A stretch of 18,917 nucleotides of DNA from Acidobacteriaceae bacterium (GTDB taxonomy: Bacteria > Acidobacteriota > Terriglobia > Terriglobales > Acidobacteriaceae): contig PLKY01000105.1 in NCBI GenBank assembly GCA_003140785.1, positions 21,051-39,967 on the forward strand, given 5' to 3'. The stretch's first letter is position 1. Each line of letters starts with the position of its first letter. Shown here piece after piece: positions 1 to 6,721 of this stretch. The notes beneath the pieces are model-generated. The model had not been told where the DNA came from. It saw only the letters and a program-made list of their open reading frames with translations, and made no database searches. Made by a program: the position numbers and the translations under genes.

Positions 1-12
1 CCGTCTCGCGGG

Positions 13-321
13 TCAGGAGTTTGTCTCGGTCTTCCAGATATACAAATGTTCTGCATCGCTCGATGTCGAAACATCGAGACCGCGCTGGCGCGCCGCGCGA
101 TTTAGCGCCGACCGGATGTTTTCCTTGGAATCGGGAAGTGCGGAAAGTGGAATCTTGAGCGCTCTCCCAGACTCCAACTGGTCGATATCGCTCAAAAGTT
201 GCGTGACGATTTGCTTGTGCTTTCCGTCACGGCCTTTGGGAACATCCAGCTGCTCGATCGATTTGAAATTCATCGGGAGGGTGACCGATTTCACCTTGGT
301 CGTCGTTTCTCCGCTCGCCAT
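13..321 (-). CDS. Small hypothetical soluble protein (102 aa)
   Basis: I do not recognise the family. The ATG at 321 is preceded by a very strong ribosome binding site (AGGAGGGAG, about 5 nt before the start), so this is very likely a real gene. The product has no signal peptide, membrane segment or cysteine. Residues 30-75 look helical and charged, followed by a short segment ending in HLYIW near residues 92-96 that could form a beta strand. The stop lies 13 nt from the window edge, so a downstream partner cannot be seen. About 230 nt separate it from the divergent response regulator gene. It could be a small regulator or nucleoid-type protein, but no motif supports that. Confidence 0.75.
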   Translation of the reverse strand: MASGETTTKVKSVTLPMNFKSIEQLDVPKGRDGKHKQIVTQLLSDIDQLESGRALKIPLSALPDSKENIRSALNRAARQRGLDVSTSSDAEHLYIWKTETNS

Positions 322-562
322 TTCTCCCTCCTCTTGGGTGTCGCACGTTCAGCAAACCTGCACTTAACGTATGCCTAACCTGCCGTAGAACTATTCTTGA
401 ATCATTAGCATACTCAAGAGGGCAAGAACCGGCAACTCCTAAATTTTCTATCTCGCTACGCCAAAGCCCTCAAGGTCATAAATCCACGCAACTCCCTCTG
501 TTTGCAAAGATTTAACACGTATCGCCGAAACCCTGCTAGGGTGTCCTACAGAGGTGAATTCC

Positions 563-1036
563 GTGATTAAAGGGAACAGATTTCAAACCATCCCGCTCCA
601 TGAAGTTCCTTTCCGAGGACCCAGGTCTACAAGCGACACCTACCGCCCCGTCGTCATGGTGGTCGACGATGAAAGCAGTATCGCGGACACGCTTTCTGAA
701 ATCCTCTCGCGTAGCGGGTATGCGGCTGTCACGGCTTACGACGGCGATACCGCCCTCGAAACCGCGTTGTTGATGCCGCCGGAAATGCTGATCACCGACG
801 TAGTCTTGCCGGGAATGAGCGGTATCGACCTGGCCATCACGATCAAGCGCATCTTCCCCGATTGCAAAATCATTCTCTTTTCCGGACAAGCCTCGACTGC
901 CGACCTGCTCGCCGCAGCCAATCGCGATGGGCATCAGTTTGTGCTGCTGAATAAGCCGGTTCATCCGGCAGATCTTCTCGCTCGGATCGCCGACGGCCTG
1001 AAACATCGCAAGCCGGAAGCTACCGCGACCGCTTAG
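563..1036 (+). CDS. Receiver-only (CheY-like) response regulator
   Basis: This is a single-domain two-component receiver: a phosphorelay protein that takes phosphate from a histidine kinase on a conserved aspartate. With the GTG start at 563 the product is 157 aa. The acidic pocket is VVDDE (Asp35, Asp36), the phospho-acceptor is Asp79 in LITDVVLPGMSG, the switch serine is Ser107 in ILFSG, and the invariant lysine is Lys131 in NKPVH. About 28 residues precede the domain and no output domain follows, so it probably acts through protein contacts. I chose 563 because GAGGTG at 551-556 sits 6 nt upstream. An in-frame GTG at 554 overlaps that site and has no binding site of its own. No kinase gene is adjacent. 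Family assignment is firm; partner and output are unknown. Confidence 0.92.
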   Translation: MIKGNRFQTIPLHEVPFRGPRSTSDTYRPVVMVVDDESSIADTLSEILSRSGYAAVTAYDGDTALETALLMPPEMLITDVVLPGMSGIDLAITIKRIFPDCKIILFSGQASTADLLAAANRDGHQFVLLNKPVHPADLLARIADGLKHRKPEATATA

Positions 1037-1056
1037 CAAGCGTCGGGGAAGTCATT

Positions 1057-1101
1057 GTTTTGAAGGGGCGCGGCTTCGGCCGCGCCATCGGCGCCCAAAA
1101 C
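1057..1101. terminator. GC-rich hairpin between convergent genes
   Basis: A perfect 8-bp stem GGCGCGGC/GCCGCGCC (1067-1074 with 1079-1086) closes on a TTCG tetraloop. An alternative outer pairing also exists: GTTTTG at 1057-1062 with CAAAAC at 1096-1101, and GGGCGC with GCGCCC. It lies 20 nt after the response regulator stop and 64 nt from the facing dehydrogenase stop, so it probably ends transcription from both sides. There is no long T run, so efficiency is uncertain. Confidence 0.6.
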
Positions 1102-1164
1102 AGAAACGAATAGAGTATTCGGATGTGCGCGTGCGTTCGGAAGCCCTCGTTCCAAAATCCGCGA

Positions 1165-2172
1165 TCAGTTGATTAGCACGGCGCGATAGCGCACCTTGTT
1201 CTTCTTCACTTTTTCAATCGCTTCGTTTGCCTGTCCCATCGCAAAGAGCTCCGTCTTCGCTTGCACGCCGTGGCGCCCCGCGACATCCAGCATCTCGCGC
1301 AAACGCGAGGGGCTTCCAATGGGATTTCCGGTGACCGAGCGAATGCCCGAAATTAGCGGCAGCGCCTGGATCGCCATTGGCGACGGCGGTATGCCCACCA
1401 TGCACAGCGTCCCCGTTGGGCGAAGCGCCTGGATGTAAGTGTTCCATTCCTCATTGGCATTGACGGTACTCAAAATCAGGTCAAGCGATCCGGCCACCTC
1501 GCGCATGGCCTTAGTCTCCCGAGAATTCACAAAGTGGTTCGCGCCCAGTTGGCGCGCCTCGTCTTCTTTCGCAGTAGAGGAGGAAAACGCGATCACCTCA
1601 GCGCCAAACACCCGCGCAAATTGAATTGCTAGATGTCCTAACCCGCCAATGCCCACCACGCCGACGCGGGACGACGGGTTCACGCAATGCGTCCGCATCG
1701 GACTGTAGACCGTGATGCCCCCGCAAAGCAGGGGCGCGGCCTGTTCACTCGGCAGCGCATCCGGAATCGGCGCGACAAACCGCGCATTCGCGCGCACCCG
1801 GTTGGCATATCCGCCATGCCGATGGACGCACGTCGCCTCGGAGGCCGCGCAGAGATTTTCTAGGCCTTGCATGCACCATTCGCATTGGCCGCAGGAATTT
1901 GACTGCCACCCCAAGCCCACACGCTGGCCCACCGTCAGCGAGCGCACCTCCGAACCAACGGCAACAATTTTGCCGATCACTTCGTGTCCGGGAATAAAGG
2001 GATATTGGCTGATCCCCCAGTCGTTGGCGATTAGATGGAGATCGCTATGACAGATACCACAGTGAGAGATACCGATTTCGACTTCTTGCGGACCCAATTC
2101 TCCTGGGTCGTAGCGAAAAGTCAAAAGCTGCGCTCCCGCCGCGTGCGCTGCAAGTCCTTGAATGAGACTCAT
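1165..2172 (-). CDS. Zinc-dependent NAD(P) alcohol dehydrogenase (CAD/YahK-like)
   Basis: This is a medium-chain dehydrogenase/reductase that interconverts alcohols and aldehydes with NAD(P). The 335-aa length is normal for the family. Catalytic zinc ligands are visible as Cys41 (CGICHSDLH), His63-Glu64 (PGHE) and Cys150 (LLCGGITVY). The structural zinc site is complete: Cys94, Cys97, Cys100 and Cys108. The nucleotide-binding loop is GIGGLG at 174-179. The NDWGISQYPFIPGHE region resembles the cinnamyl alcohol dehydrogenase/YahK branch, which acts on broad-range aldehydes with NADPH. That substrate class is inference from family resemblance. The ATG at 2172 has GGA 7 nt upstream. It lies 98 nt downstream of the S55 gene on the same strand and might share its transcript, but no functional link is evident. 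Confidence 0.93.
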   Translation of the reverse strand: MSLIQGLAAHAAGAQLLTFRYDPGELGPQEVEIGISHCGICHSDLHLIANDWGISQYPFIPGHEVIGKIVAVGSEVRSLTVGQRVGLGWQSNSCGQCEWCMQGLENLCAASEATCVHRHGGYANRVRANARFVAPIPDALPSEQAAPLLCGGITVYSPMRTHCVNPSSRVGVVGIGGLGHLAIQFARVFGAEVIAFSSSTAKEDEARQLGANHFVNSRETKAMREVAGSLDLILSTVNANEEWNTYIQALRPTGTLCMVGIPPSPMAIQALPLISGIRSVTGNPIGSPSRLREMLDVAGRHGVQAKTELFAMGQANEAIEKVKKNKVRYRAVLIN

Positions 2173-2270
2173 GGTCGTTCCGCAGTCCTTGGTTGGGACT
2201 TGTAATGCAGGCTAGCCCGAAACTTCGGAGCCCACCCGAAATGCAGGAGGTGCTTTCCTGTATGCAGGCC

Positions 2271-4169
2271 CTAGTTTAACCCGCCGCCGCCCTCAATGTG
2301 CAGGTTCAGAATTTGGAAACCGGTTAGAACTCCGCCGGCCGATGTCTGGCCCGCCAACACCGCAGACTCTCCATTCATTGTTACATCCTGCCCGGCATGC
2401 AAAGACTCGAGAGCATTGGCCATCGAAAGCGGCAATCCCGAGAGCGTCTGTCCTTCCATGTTGGCTTGCGTCTCAGGTGCCAACAGGCTCACATAGACGC
2501 GGTCCGCCGGATGCATCCGTCTTGCCTGTGCCAGCGCCGTCTCCAAATCCGGCTGACGCGCCGAAAGCCGAGGCTGGTCCATCGTCCGGTCCAGCGTTCC
2601 CGCATCCGAAACCAGCAAGCGCAAATTGCCCGAGCCCAATCGCGCCGGCACTTTGATCGGAATCCTCACGTTGCGCGCTGGCTGCTGCCACGGATGGAGC
2701 GTCGCCTCAACGACAATCGAATCGCCCGCGTGCACAATGTTCCCTGATACGACGCGTGCCGTGTCCAGCGTTACCTGCATATTGCGCGGAATTTCTTCCA
2801 CGCTCAGGTTGATCGAGTGCACCGTTCCCTGGCGGGTGCCATTCGAGTAAAGCTTCGCAAAGCTCTCACCCGTTAGCAGCGCAGCTGCCAGCGGTGCAGG
2901 CAAACCATTCCCACCGGGAGCCCAAAGGTCGAGTGGCGAAGGCGGATACCCATCGAGATCGATGCTTCCTTGCACGTGGTAGCTTGTATCGGCGGTGCTC
3001 TCGTTCGTCTCCAGCAGCGCGTCGTACAGCGACACCATCACCGCCTGGGGCGTCAGCGCAGGCAGATCCAGCACTTCAAAATTCAGTTTTCTTTCTCGTT
3101 CTCCACCACGCACCGCCACATGCACCGGAATCATGTGCGCCTTCACCCCCAGAACTCCGCGAATGGCAGCATCGCGATCCTGAGTAAACGCACCGATCGT
3201 CTCGCCGGTGTTCACAATCTTGAATGCGTTCAAGGGCGACGCAAGTGTAGCTACCACATCTGTCCTCGTCATCGGCATCGACACCGGTCCTGACTGCAGA
3301 ATCGGGTGACCGCAAGCAAGCAGCTGCTTCGGATCGATATACGTGACAGTGCACGTGGCCGCGATCTCAAGGTCGCCGCGAATCAATTGCGCGCTTACCG
3401 CGGAACCCGGCTCGACGCTCGCCAGTGCGGCTTCAGAAATCTCGTCATTCACCTCGCCGTCGGGTCCGGGCAGGGAACTGCCGCTCCCTCCGCCGGCAGC
3501 CACCATCTCCAATCCCGTTCCAGCCATTTTTTGCTGCCACAACCGAATTGCCTCGGGACGAAACCCACTCATCACCAGCGGTGTTTCCATCGCCTGAAAC
3601 GTCATCCCGTCCGCCGTCACCGCGTCGCCGAAGTTCGCCGCGGTCAGCGTGGTTCGCGCCGCATCCACAGGCAAGTCGCGAACCTCCAGCATCTGCTCAA
3701 TCGGAGTAATCCCGGCAATCGGGTCCTTGCTGAACTGGCCAATCCGGTAAGAAAGTGAACCAAGCAACTTGTCTCCGATGTAAACCGGGCTCCCGCTCAT
3801 CCCCGCCACCACGCCTGTGTACTCCGGCTTCGCACCATGCAACTGGGCCAGGATCATGTCGTGCCCGGGACCCCGCGCACCGCGCAAGACCCCCAGGATC
3901 TCTACCTGCATCGGCTCCGGCTTGTCTCCCGTGAAGACCGTCCAGGCCGTCCCCATCAGACCGCGATGCACCTGGCTCAAAGGGAAAAATCCTCCGCTGG
4001 AACGCGGCGGACCGGAAAGCGCAACCGCATCCTGAGCTGCCAGGGCATTCGGCCACGCAGCTCCGCCAACCGCCAGCCCCAGCGTTAGGAATCCCCACAA
4101 GATTTCCTTCAGGCGTAGTCTCACGTCTATAAGAGTACAGCGGGCGGCATTGGTTTTCGATAAAGCCAT
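2271..4169 (-). CDS. Exported SpoIVB/S55 peptidase-domain protein
   Basis: A large exported protein (632 aa) with the motifs of S55 serine peptidases, the family of the sporulation protease SpoIVB. From the ATG at 4169, which has GGAG 4 nt upstream, a basic stretch, a hydrophobic helix (about residues 23-38) and ALAA before Gln46 form a signal peptide. An in-frame ATG at 4205 has no binding site. GMSGSPVY at residues 123-130 contains the expected nucleophile Ser127 and runs into a DPIAGITPIEQML segment typical of the family. A second motif, CGHPI with His288, is expected to supply the catalytic histidine. A Gly/Ser-rich linker lies near 226-232. The C-terminal third shows no recognisable domain. 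The serine motif precedes the histidine motif, the reverse of SpoIVB. Proteolysis is inferred, and a structural or cell-envelope role is possible. Divergent from the VWFA gene (118-nt gap). Confidence 0.85.
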   Translation of the reverse strand: MALSKTNAARCTLIDVRLRLKEILWGFLTLGLAVGGAAWPNALAAQDAVALSGPPRSSGGFFPLSQVHRGLMGTAWTVFTGDKPEPMQVEILGVLRGARGPGHDMILAQLHGAKPEYTGVVAGMSGSPVYIGDKLLGSLSYRIGQFSKDPIAGITPIEQMLEVRDLPVDAARTTLTAANFGDAVTADGMTFQAMETPLVMSGFRPEAIRLWQQKMAGTGLEMVAAGGGSGSSLPGPDGEVNDEISEAALASVEPGSAVSAQLIRGDLEIAATCTVTYIDPKQLLACGHPILQSGPVSMPMTRTDVVATLASPLNAFKIVNTGETIGAFTQDRDAAIRGVLGVKAHMIPVHVAVRGGERERKLNFEVLDLPALTPQAVMVSLYDALLETNESTADTSYHVQGSIDLDGYPPSPLDLWAPGGNGLPAPLAAALLTGESFAKLYSNGTRQGTVHSINLSVEEIPRNMQVTLDTARVVSGNIVHAGDSIVVEATLHPWQQPARNVRIPIKVPARLGSGNLRLLVSDAGTLDRTMDQPRLSARQPDLETALAQARRMHPADRVYVSLLAPETQANMEGQTLSGLPLSMANALESLHAGQDVTMNGESAVLAGQTSAGGVLTGFQILNLHIEGGGGLN

Positions 4170-4287
4170 CCAGCTCCGTCCGTAGACTTCATTGTTTTGA
4201 CGCATCGTGTGAGTTGGTTGTCACAGTCGGAGATCGATGCACCCTTCGCCAGTAATCTCGTATGCTGTCTTGAGGACAGAGGTTGTC

Positions 4288-5505
4288 ATGTCAACTATGC
4301 GCGTACCCGTTTCGCCGACTCCCCCATCGAAGTTCGCCTTGTTGCTCATTGTTCTGGCTGCGCTAGCCATCTCGCCGTTGGTGCGAGCCCAATCGTCGCA
4401 GCCCCAGCCCCAACCTCAATCGCCGTCGTCTTCCCAGCCCACTGACCAAACTGCGCCCGACGCAGGCGGCCCCGGTGGGGACAATGGCGCCATCGCTTTG
4501 CCGAAAAAGAAAGAGGCGCCTGAGGATGTGCCCCCGCCCGCTCCCGCCGAGCCCAAGCTCAAGAACCCACAGGGATTGGAGAATTATTCGATTCGCGTCG
4601 ATGTCCCGGAAGTCGATGTCGATGTGGGTGTCCTGCTCGAAAAGACCGGTCAATTTGTGCCCAACCTCAAACCCAATAATTTCAAGGTTTATGAGAACGG
4701 CGTCGAGCAGAAGGTAGTCGGCTTCAAGCGTGTGGAAGCGCCCATTACCGCCCTCTTGGTCTGCGAGTTTGCCGCAACCAACTACCGCTTCATCTATGAC
4801 ATGCGCAATGCGGCCTGGTCGTTTGCCCAGCAGCTCCGGCCACAGGACTACGTGGCCATGATGACGTTCGATCTGCGCACGCAGATCGTCTCCGATTTTA
4901 CGCAGGACAAGCGCCAGCTCTACAACGCCATCGGTTCTTTAATGATGCCGGGCTTTACCGATCGAAATCTGTTCGACGCGCTCTACGAAGCCGAGGACAG
5001 GCTCACCCGCATTGACGGCCACAAGTACATCATCCTCATCGCCTCCGGTCGCGATACCTTCTCGAAAATCACCCTCGACAAGATTTTGCAGAAGGTCAAG
5101 AACACGCCCGACGTCACAATCTTTGCCGTCTCCACCGGCGGCGCCGTACGCGCCATGACCGAAGGCGGTCCCGGCTTCCGCCAGCAGATCAACGATCTCG
5201 ACTACCTGCAGGCCGACAACCAGATGAAGACCTTTGCAAAGATGACTGGCGGCATGTGGTTCGAGCCACGCTTCGTCGCCGAAATGCCCGACATCTTCTC
5301 GAGCATCAACTCGGCCATCCGCTCAAAATATCAGTTGATCTACCACCCCACAGATCCCAAGCAGGACGGCACCTATCGCAAGCTTCGCGTTGAACTCGTG
5401 GACGACGAAGGGCAGCCCTTGCGCATGCAGGATGAGAAGCACAAGCCACTGAAGTACGACATCATTGCGCGCGACGGATACCGCGCCCGTCAGGAAGTGG
5501 AGTGA
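4288..5505 (+). CDS. Exported VWFA-related acidobacterial domain protein
   Basis: An exported protein (405 aa) of the VWFA-related family that is greatly expanded in Acidobacteriota (TIGR03436 type). Its cellular role is not established. The ATG at 4288 has AGAGG 5 nt upstream and begins a signal peptide with a hydrophobic core at about 16-29 and VRA before Gln35. An upstream in-frame ATG at 4237 lacks a binding site and would bury the signal. Residues 35-95 are a Gln/Pro/Ser-rich linker. The family's entry segment follows (VDVDVGVLLEKTGQFVPNL, then NFKVYENGVEQKVVGF at 131-146). A von Willebrand A-like fold spans about 150-345. The metal-site DxSxS motif is missing: the equivalent strand reads LLVCEFAATN. 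The tail (about 348-400) carries the family's YQLIYHPT strand and an RKLRVEL segment. It is transcribed away from the S55 gene and ends before a strong hairpin. Confidence 0.9.
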   Translation: MSTMRVPVSPTPPSKFALLLIVLAALAISPLVRAQSSQPQPQPQSPSSSQPTDQTAPDAGGPGGDNGAIALPKKKEAPEDVPPPAPAEPKLKNPQGLENYSIRVDVPEVDVDVGVLLEKTGQFVPNLKPNNFKVYENGVEQKVVGFKRVEAPITALLVCEFAATNYRFIYDMRNAAWSFAQQLRPQDYVAMMTFDLRTQIVSDFTQDKRQLYNAIGSLMMPGFTDRNLFDALYEAEDRLTRIDGHKYIILIASGRDTFSKITLDKILQKVKNTPDVTIFAVSTGGAVRAMTEGGPGFRQQINDLDYLQADNQMKTFAKMTGGMWFEPRFVAEMPDIFSSINSAIRSKYQLIYHPTDPKQDGTYRKLRVELVDDEGQPLRMQDEKHKPLKYDIIARDGYRARQEVE

Positions 5506-5523
5506 CGGGGCCAATGCTCTTTG

Positions 5524-5565
5524 AATGAACCGTGCGGCAGCTCTTCAGCCGCCGCACGGTTCATT
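5524..5565. terminator. 15-bp perfect hairpin between convergent genes
   Basis: AATGAACCGTGCGGC (5524-5538) pairs without mismatch with 5551-5565 around a 12-nt loop. It starts 19 nt after the VWFA gene stop and lies 21 nt from the stop of the facing small membrane protein gene. It has no T tract on either strand, so it may act as a bidirectional terminator or protect transcript ends. Confidence 0.7.
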
Positions 5566-5585
5566 GGCAACAGGGAGAGGGCAAT

Positions 5586-5858
5586 TTACTTGAACTGGTT
5601 GAAAATGTCGATCACGTAGTAGCCCAGGACACAAACCGTCGCTACGCCTACAAGGCTCAGTGCGACCTTAAGTAACGGCTGGATTTTGTTGACCCTGGCC
5701 ACAATGGCTGCCTGCTCGCTCTTTATGTGGTTGAAAGAATCGTCCAGGAAAATCTGATCTTCTTCGTTCTTGGTCAGGCTCGAACGGTAAATGTAAAGCG
5801 CAGCCGTAAGAACGACGAGCGCACTCCAGACAGTCCACAGAATGGGAGCGATTGCCAT
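5586..5858 (-). CDS. Small membrane protein with two transmembrane helices
   Basis: I do not recognise the family. The 90-aa product starts at the ATG at 5858, where GGAGG lies 6 nt upstream. A longer reading from 5915 would put basic residues and cysteines before the first helix without a binding site. Two hydrophobic segments are clear: residues 4-24 (APILWTVWSALVVL onward) and about 65-86 (ALSLVGVATVCVLGYYVIDIF). The polar stretch between them contains acidic residues (NEEDQ) and a lysine-rich end, and may form a short coiled helix. The helical-hairpin topology suggests a small accessory or scaffold protein of the inner membrane. A CRP-like palindrome lies about 122 nt upstream of the start and could control it. 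Confidence 0.75.
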   Translation of the reverse strand: MAIAPILWTVWSALVVLTAALYIYRSSLTKNEEDQIFLDDSFNHIKSEQAAIVARVNKIQPLLKVALSLVGVATVCVLGYYVIDIFNQFK

Positions 5859-5979
5859 ACAACACCTCCGCAGAACTTGCGAGGGTCCCAGATACCGGCG
5901 GGCCGTGCACAACAAACCGCGGTCTCGTGAGTAGAGGGGCCGTACGGGAGGAATAATAGCCCCGTTTTGGTACAGCCAG

Positions 5980-5995
5980 CGTGATAAAAATCACA
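5980..5995. promoter_or_regulatory. CRP/FNR-family-like palindromic site
   Basis: CGTGATAAAAATCACA matches the half-site plan TGTGA-N6-TCACA at nine of ten positions and is symmetric as GTGAT-AAAA-ATCAC. It lies upstream of both flanking genes: 122 nt from the small membrane protein start and 250 nt from the carrier start. CRP/FNR-type regulators are common, but no such regulator is encoded in the window, so binding is an inference. Confidence 0.4.
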
Positions 5996-5997
5996 AC

Positions 5998-6057
5998 AGT
6001 TTGGCCTCATGAAAGAAGTGCGAATGGGCCCTGCCATTCGCAAACGAGGCCCAAACT
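5998..6057. other. Nested hairpin element (possible structured RNA or cruciform)
   Basis: An outer stem AGTTTGGCCTC (5998-6008) pairs with GAGGCC-C-AAACT (6046-6057), giving 11 bp with one bulged C. Inside it a perfect 8-bp hairpin, GCGAATGG (6020-6027) with CCATTCGC (6034-6041), closes on a 6-nt loop. An 11-nt by 4-nt internal loop separates the two stems. The transcribed strand cannot be told from sequence. It does not match a riboswitch class that I recognise. Confidence 0.45.
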
Positions 6058-6170
6058 TCGCCTTTTGTAACAGAAAGCTCATCAGAGAGGCCGGGGCCTC
6101 CGATCGATGCAACGGACGGCTTTCAGGCACATCAAACTATTGTGTGTCTCGGCAGGCTTTGAGTTGAGCC

Positions 6171-6199
6171 TTGAATCTCCACTCGCCAGGCGGTAGAGT
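6171..6199 (+). promoter_or_regulatory. Probable sigma70-type promoter for the A-type carrier gene
   Basis: TTGAAT (6171-6176) and TAGAGT (6194-6199) are separated by exactly 17 nt, each matching four of six consensus bases. The predicted start would give a leader of about 40 nt ending in GGAG 5 nt before the ATG at 6245. Confidence 0.4.
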
Positions 6200-6244
6200 T
6201 AAGCTAAGTCGAGCTCAGAAATTAGTCCAAGGATTGGAGAATCT

Positions 6245-6619
6245 ATGTCTACAGCAACCGCAACCGTCGCACCGCAGGAAACAGTAAAGAAGGCGCCATT
6301 GATCCTGACCCCCCAGGCAATCGCTAAGGTGCGCGAAATCATGGCTACACAGGATCCAATTCCGGCTGGGCTGCGCATTGGCGTTGTCGGCGGCGGCTGC
6401 TCCGGCTTCCAGTACTCCATGGCCTTCGAGAATCAGAGCGGCATGATGGACAAGGTCTTCGGGTTCGACGACCTAAAGGTATTCGTGGACGCGACGTCCC
6501 TGATGTACCTGAACGGCTGCACAGTCGACTATGTTGAAAGCCTTGAAGCAGCAGGCTTTAAGTTCGAGAACCCCCAGGTAAAGTCGACCTGCGGCTGCGG
6601 TTCTTCCTTCAGCGTCTAA
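6245..6619 (+). CDS. A-type iron-sulfur cluster carrier (IscA/ErpA/HesB family)
   Basis: This protein is expected to bind and pass on iron-sulfur clusters during maturation of cytoplasmic target enzymes. The 124-aa product has the three invariant cysteines: Cys52 in GGGCSGFQY, and Cys116 and Cys118 in the terminal CGCGSSF motif. About 18 Ala/Thr-rich residues precede the conserved start of the domain (LILTPQAIAKV at about 19-29), a little longer than the bacterial proteins of about 107 aa. GGAG sits 5 nt before the ATG. It appears monocistronic, with its own promoter upstream and a hairpin terminator downstream. No isc or suf genes are adjacent, so it cannot be assigned to ErpA, IscA or SufA from context. 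Confidence 0.95.
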   Translation: MSTATATVAPQETVKKAPLILTPQAIAKVREIMATQDPIPAGLRIGVVGGGCSGFQYSMAFENQSGMMDKVFGFDDLKVFVDATSLMYLNGCTVDYVESLEAAGFKFENPQVKSTCGCGSSFSV

Positions 6620-6654
6620 GCCAAAAGCCAACTGCTGGGCCATTGCCTCCAGCG

Positions 6655-6687
6655 AAAAGCCCATCCCGGCCACGTGATGGGCTTTTT
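6655..6687. terminator. Bidirectional rho-independent terminator
   Basis: AAAAGCCCATC (6655-6665) pairs perfectly with GATGGGCTTTT (6676-6686) around a 10-nt loop, and a T run ends the structure on both strands. It serves the carrier gene on the plus strand and the seven-gene pilus operon on the minus strand, which both end nearby. Confidence 0.88.
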
Positions 6688-6721
6688 CCGTCGGATCCTG
6701 CTTCAGGCTCAGCCTGGCGTT

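Larger units (their letters stand above)
5859..6244. other. 386-nt divergent intergenic region
   Basis: No coding region is supported here. It separates the small membrane protein gene (-) from the A-type carrier gene (+). From left to right it contains a CRP/FNR-like palindrome (5980-5995), a nested hairpin (5998-6057), a further short palindrome GAGGCC-GG-GGCCTC (6087-6100) and a probable promoter for the carrier gene (6171-6199). The motif GAGGCC or its complement recurs three times between 6003 and 6100. Confidence 0.6.

Noticed and set aside
322..562. Promoter or structured RNA between the first two genes
   Set aside because: Only weak, widely spaced inverted matches (GTATGC with GCATAC) and no properly spaced -35/-10 pair were found, so nothing firm can be annotated in this 241-nt gap.
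536..1039. A 167-codon minus-strand frame opposite the response regulator
   Set aside because: The plus-strand receiver domain has every conserved residue and a good start site. The antisense frame shows no domain.
2173..2270. Hairpin around CAGGA/TCCTG between the S55 and dehydrogenase genes
   Set aside because: The stem is only 5 bp with imperfect flanks and no T run, too weak to call a terminator.
4237..4287. Upstream in-frame start for the VWFA protein
   Set aside because: No ribosome binding site precedes it, and it would put 17 extra residues before a normal signal peptide that has its own AGAGG-preceded ATG at 4288.
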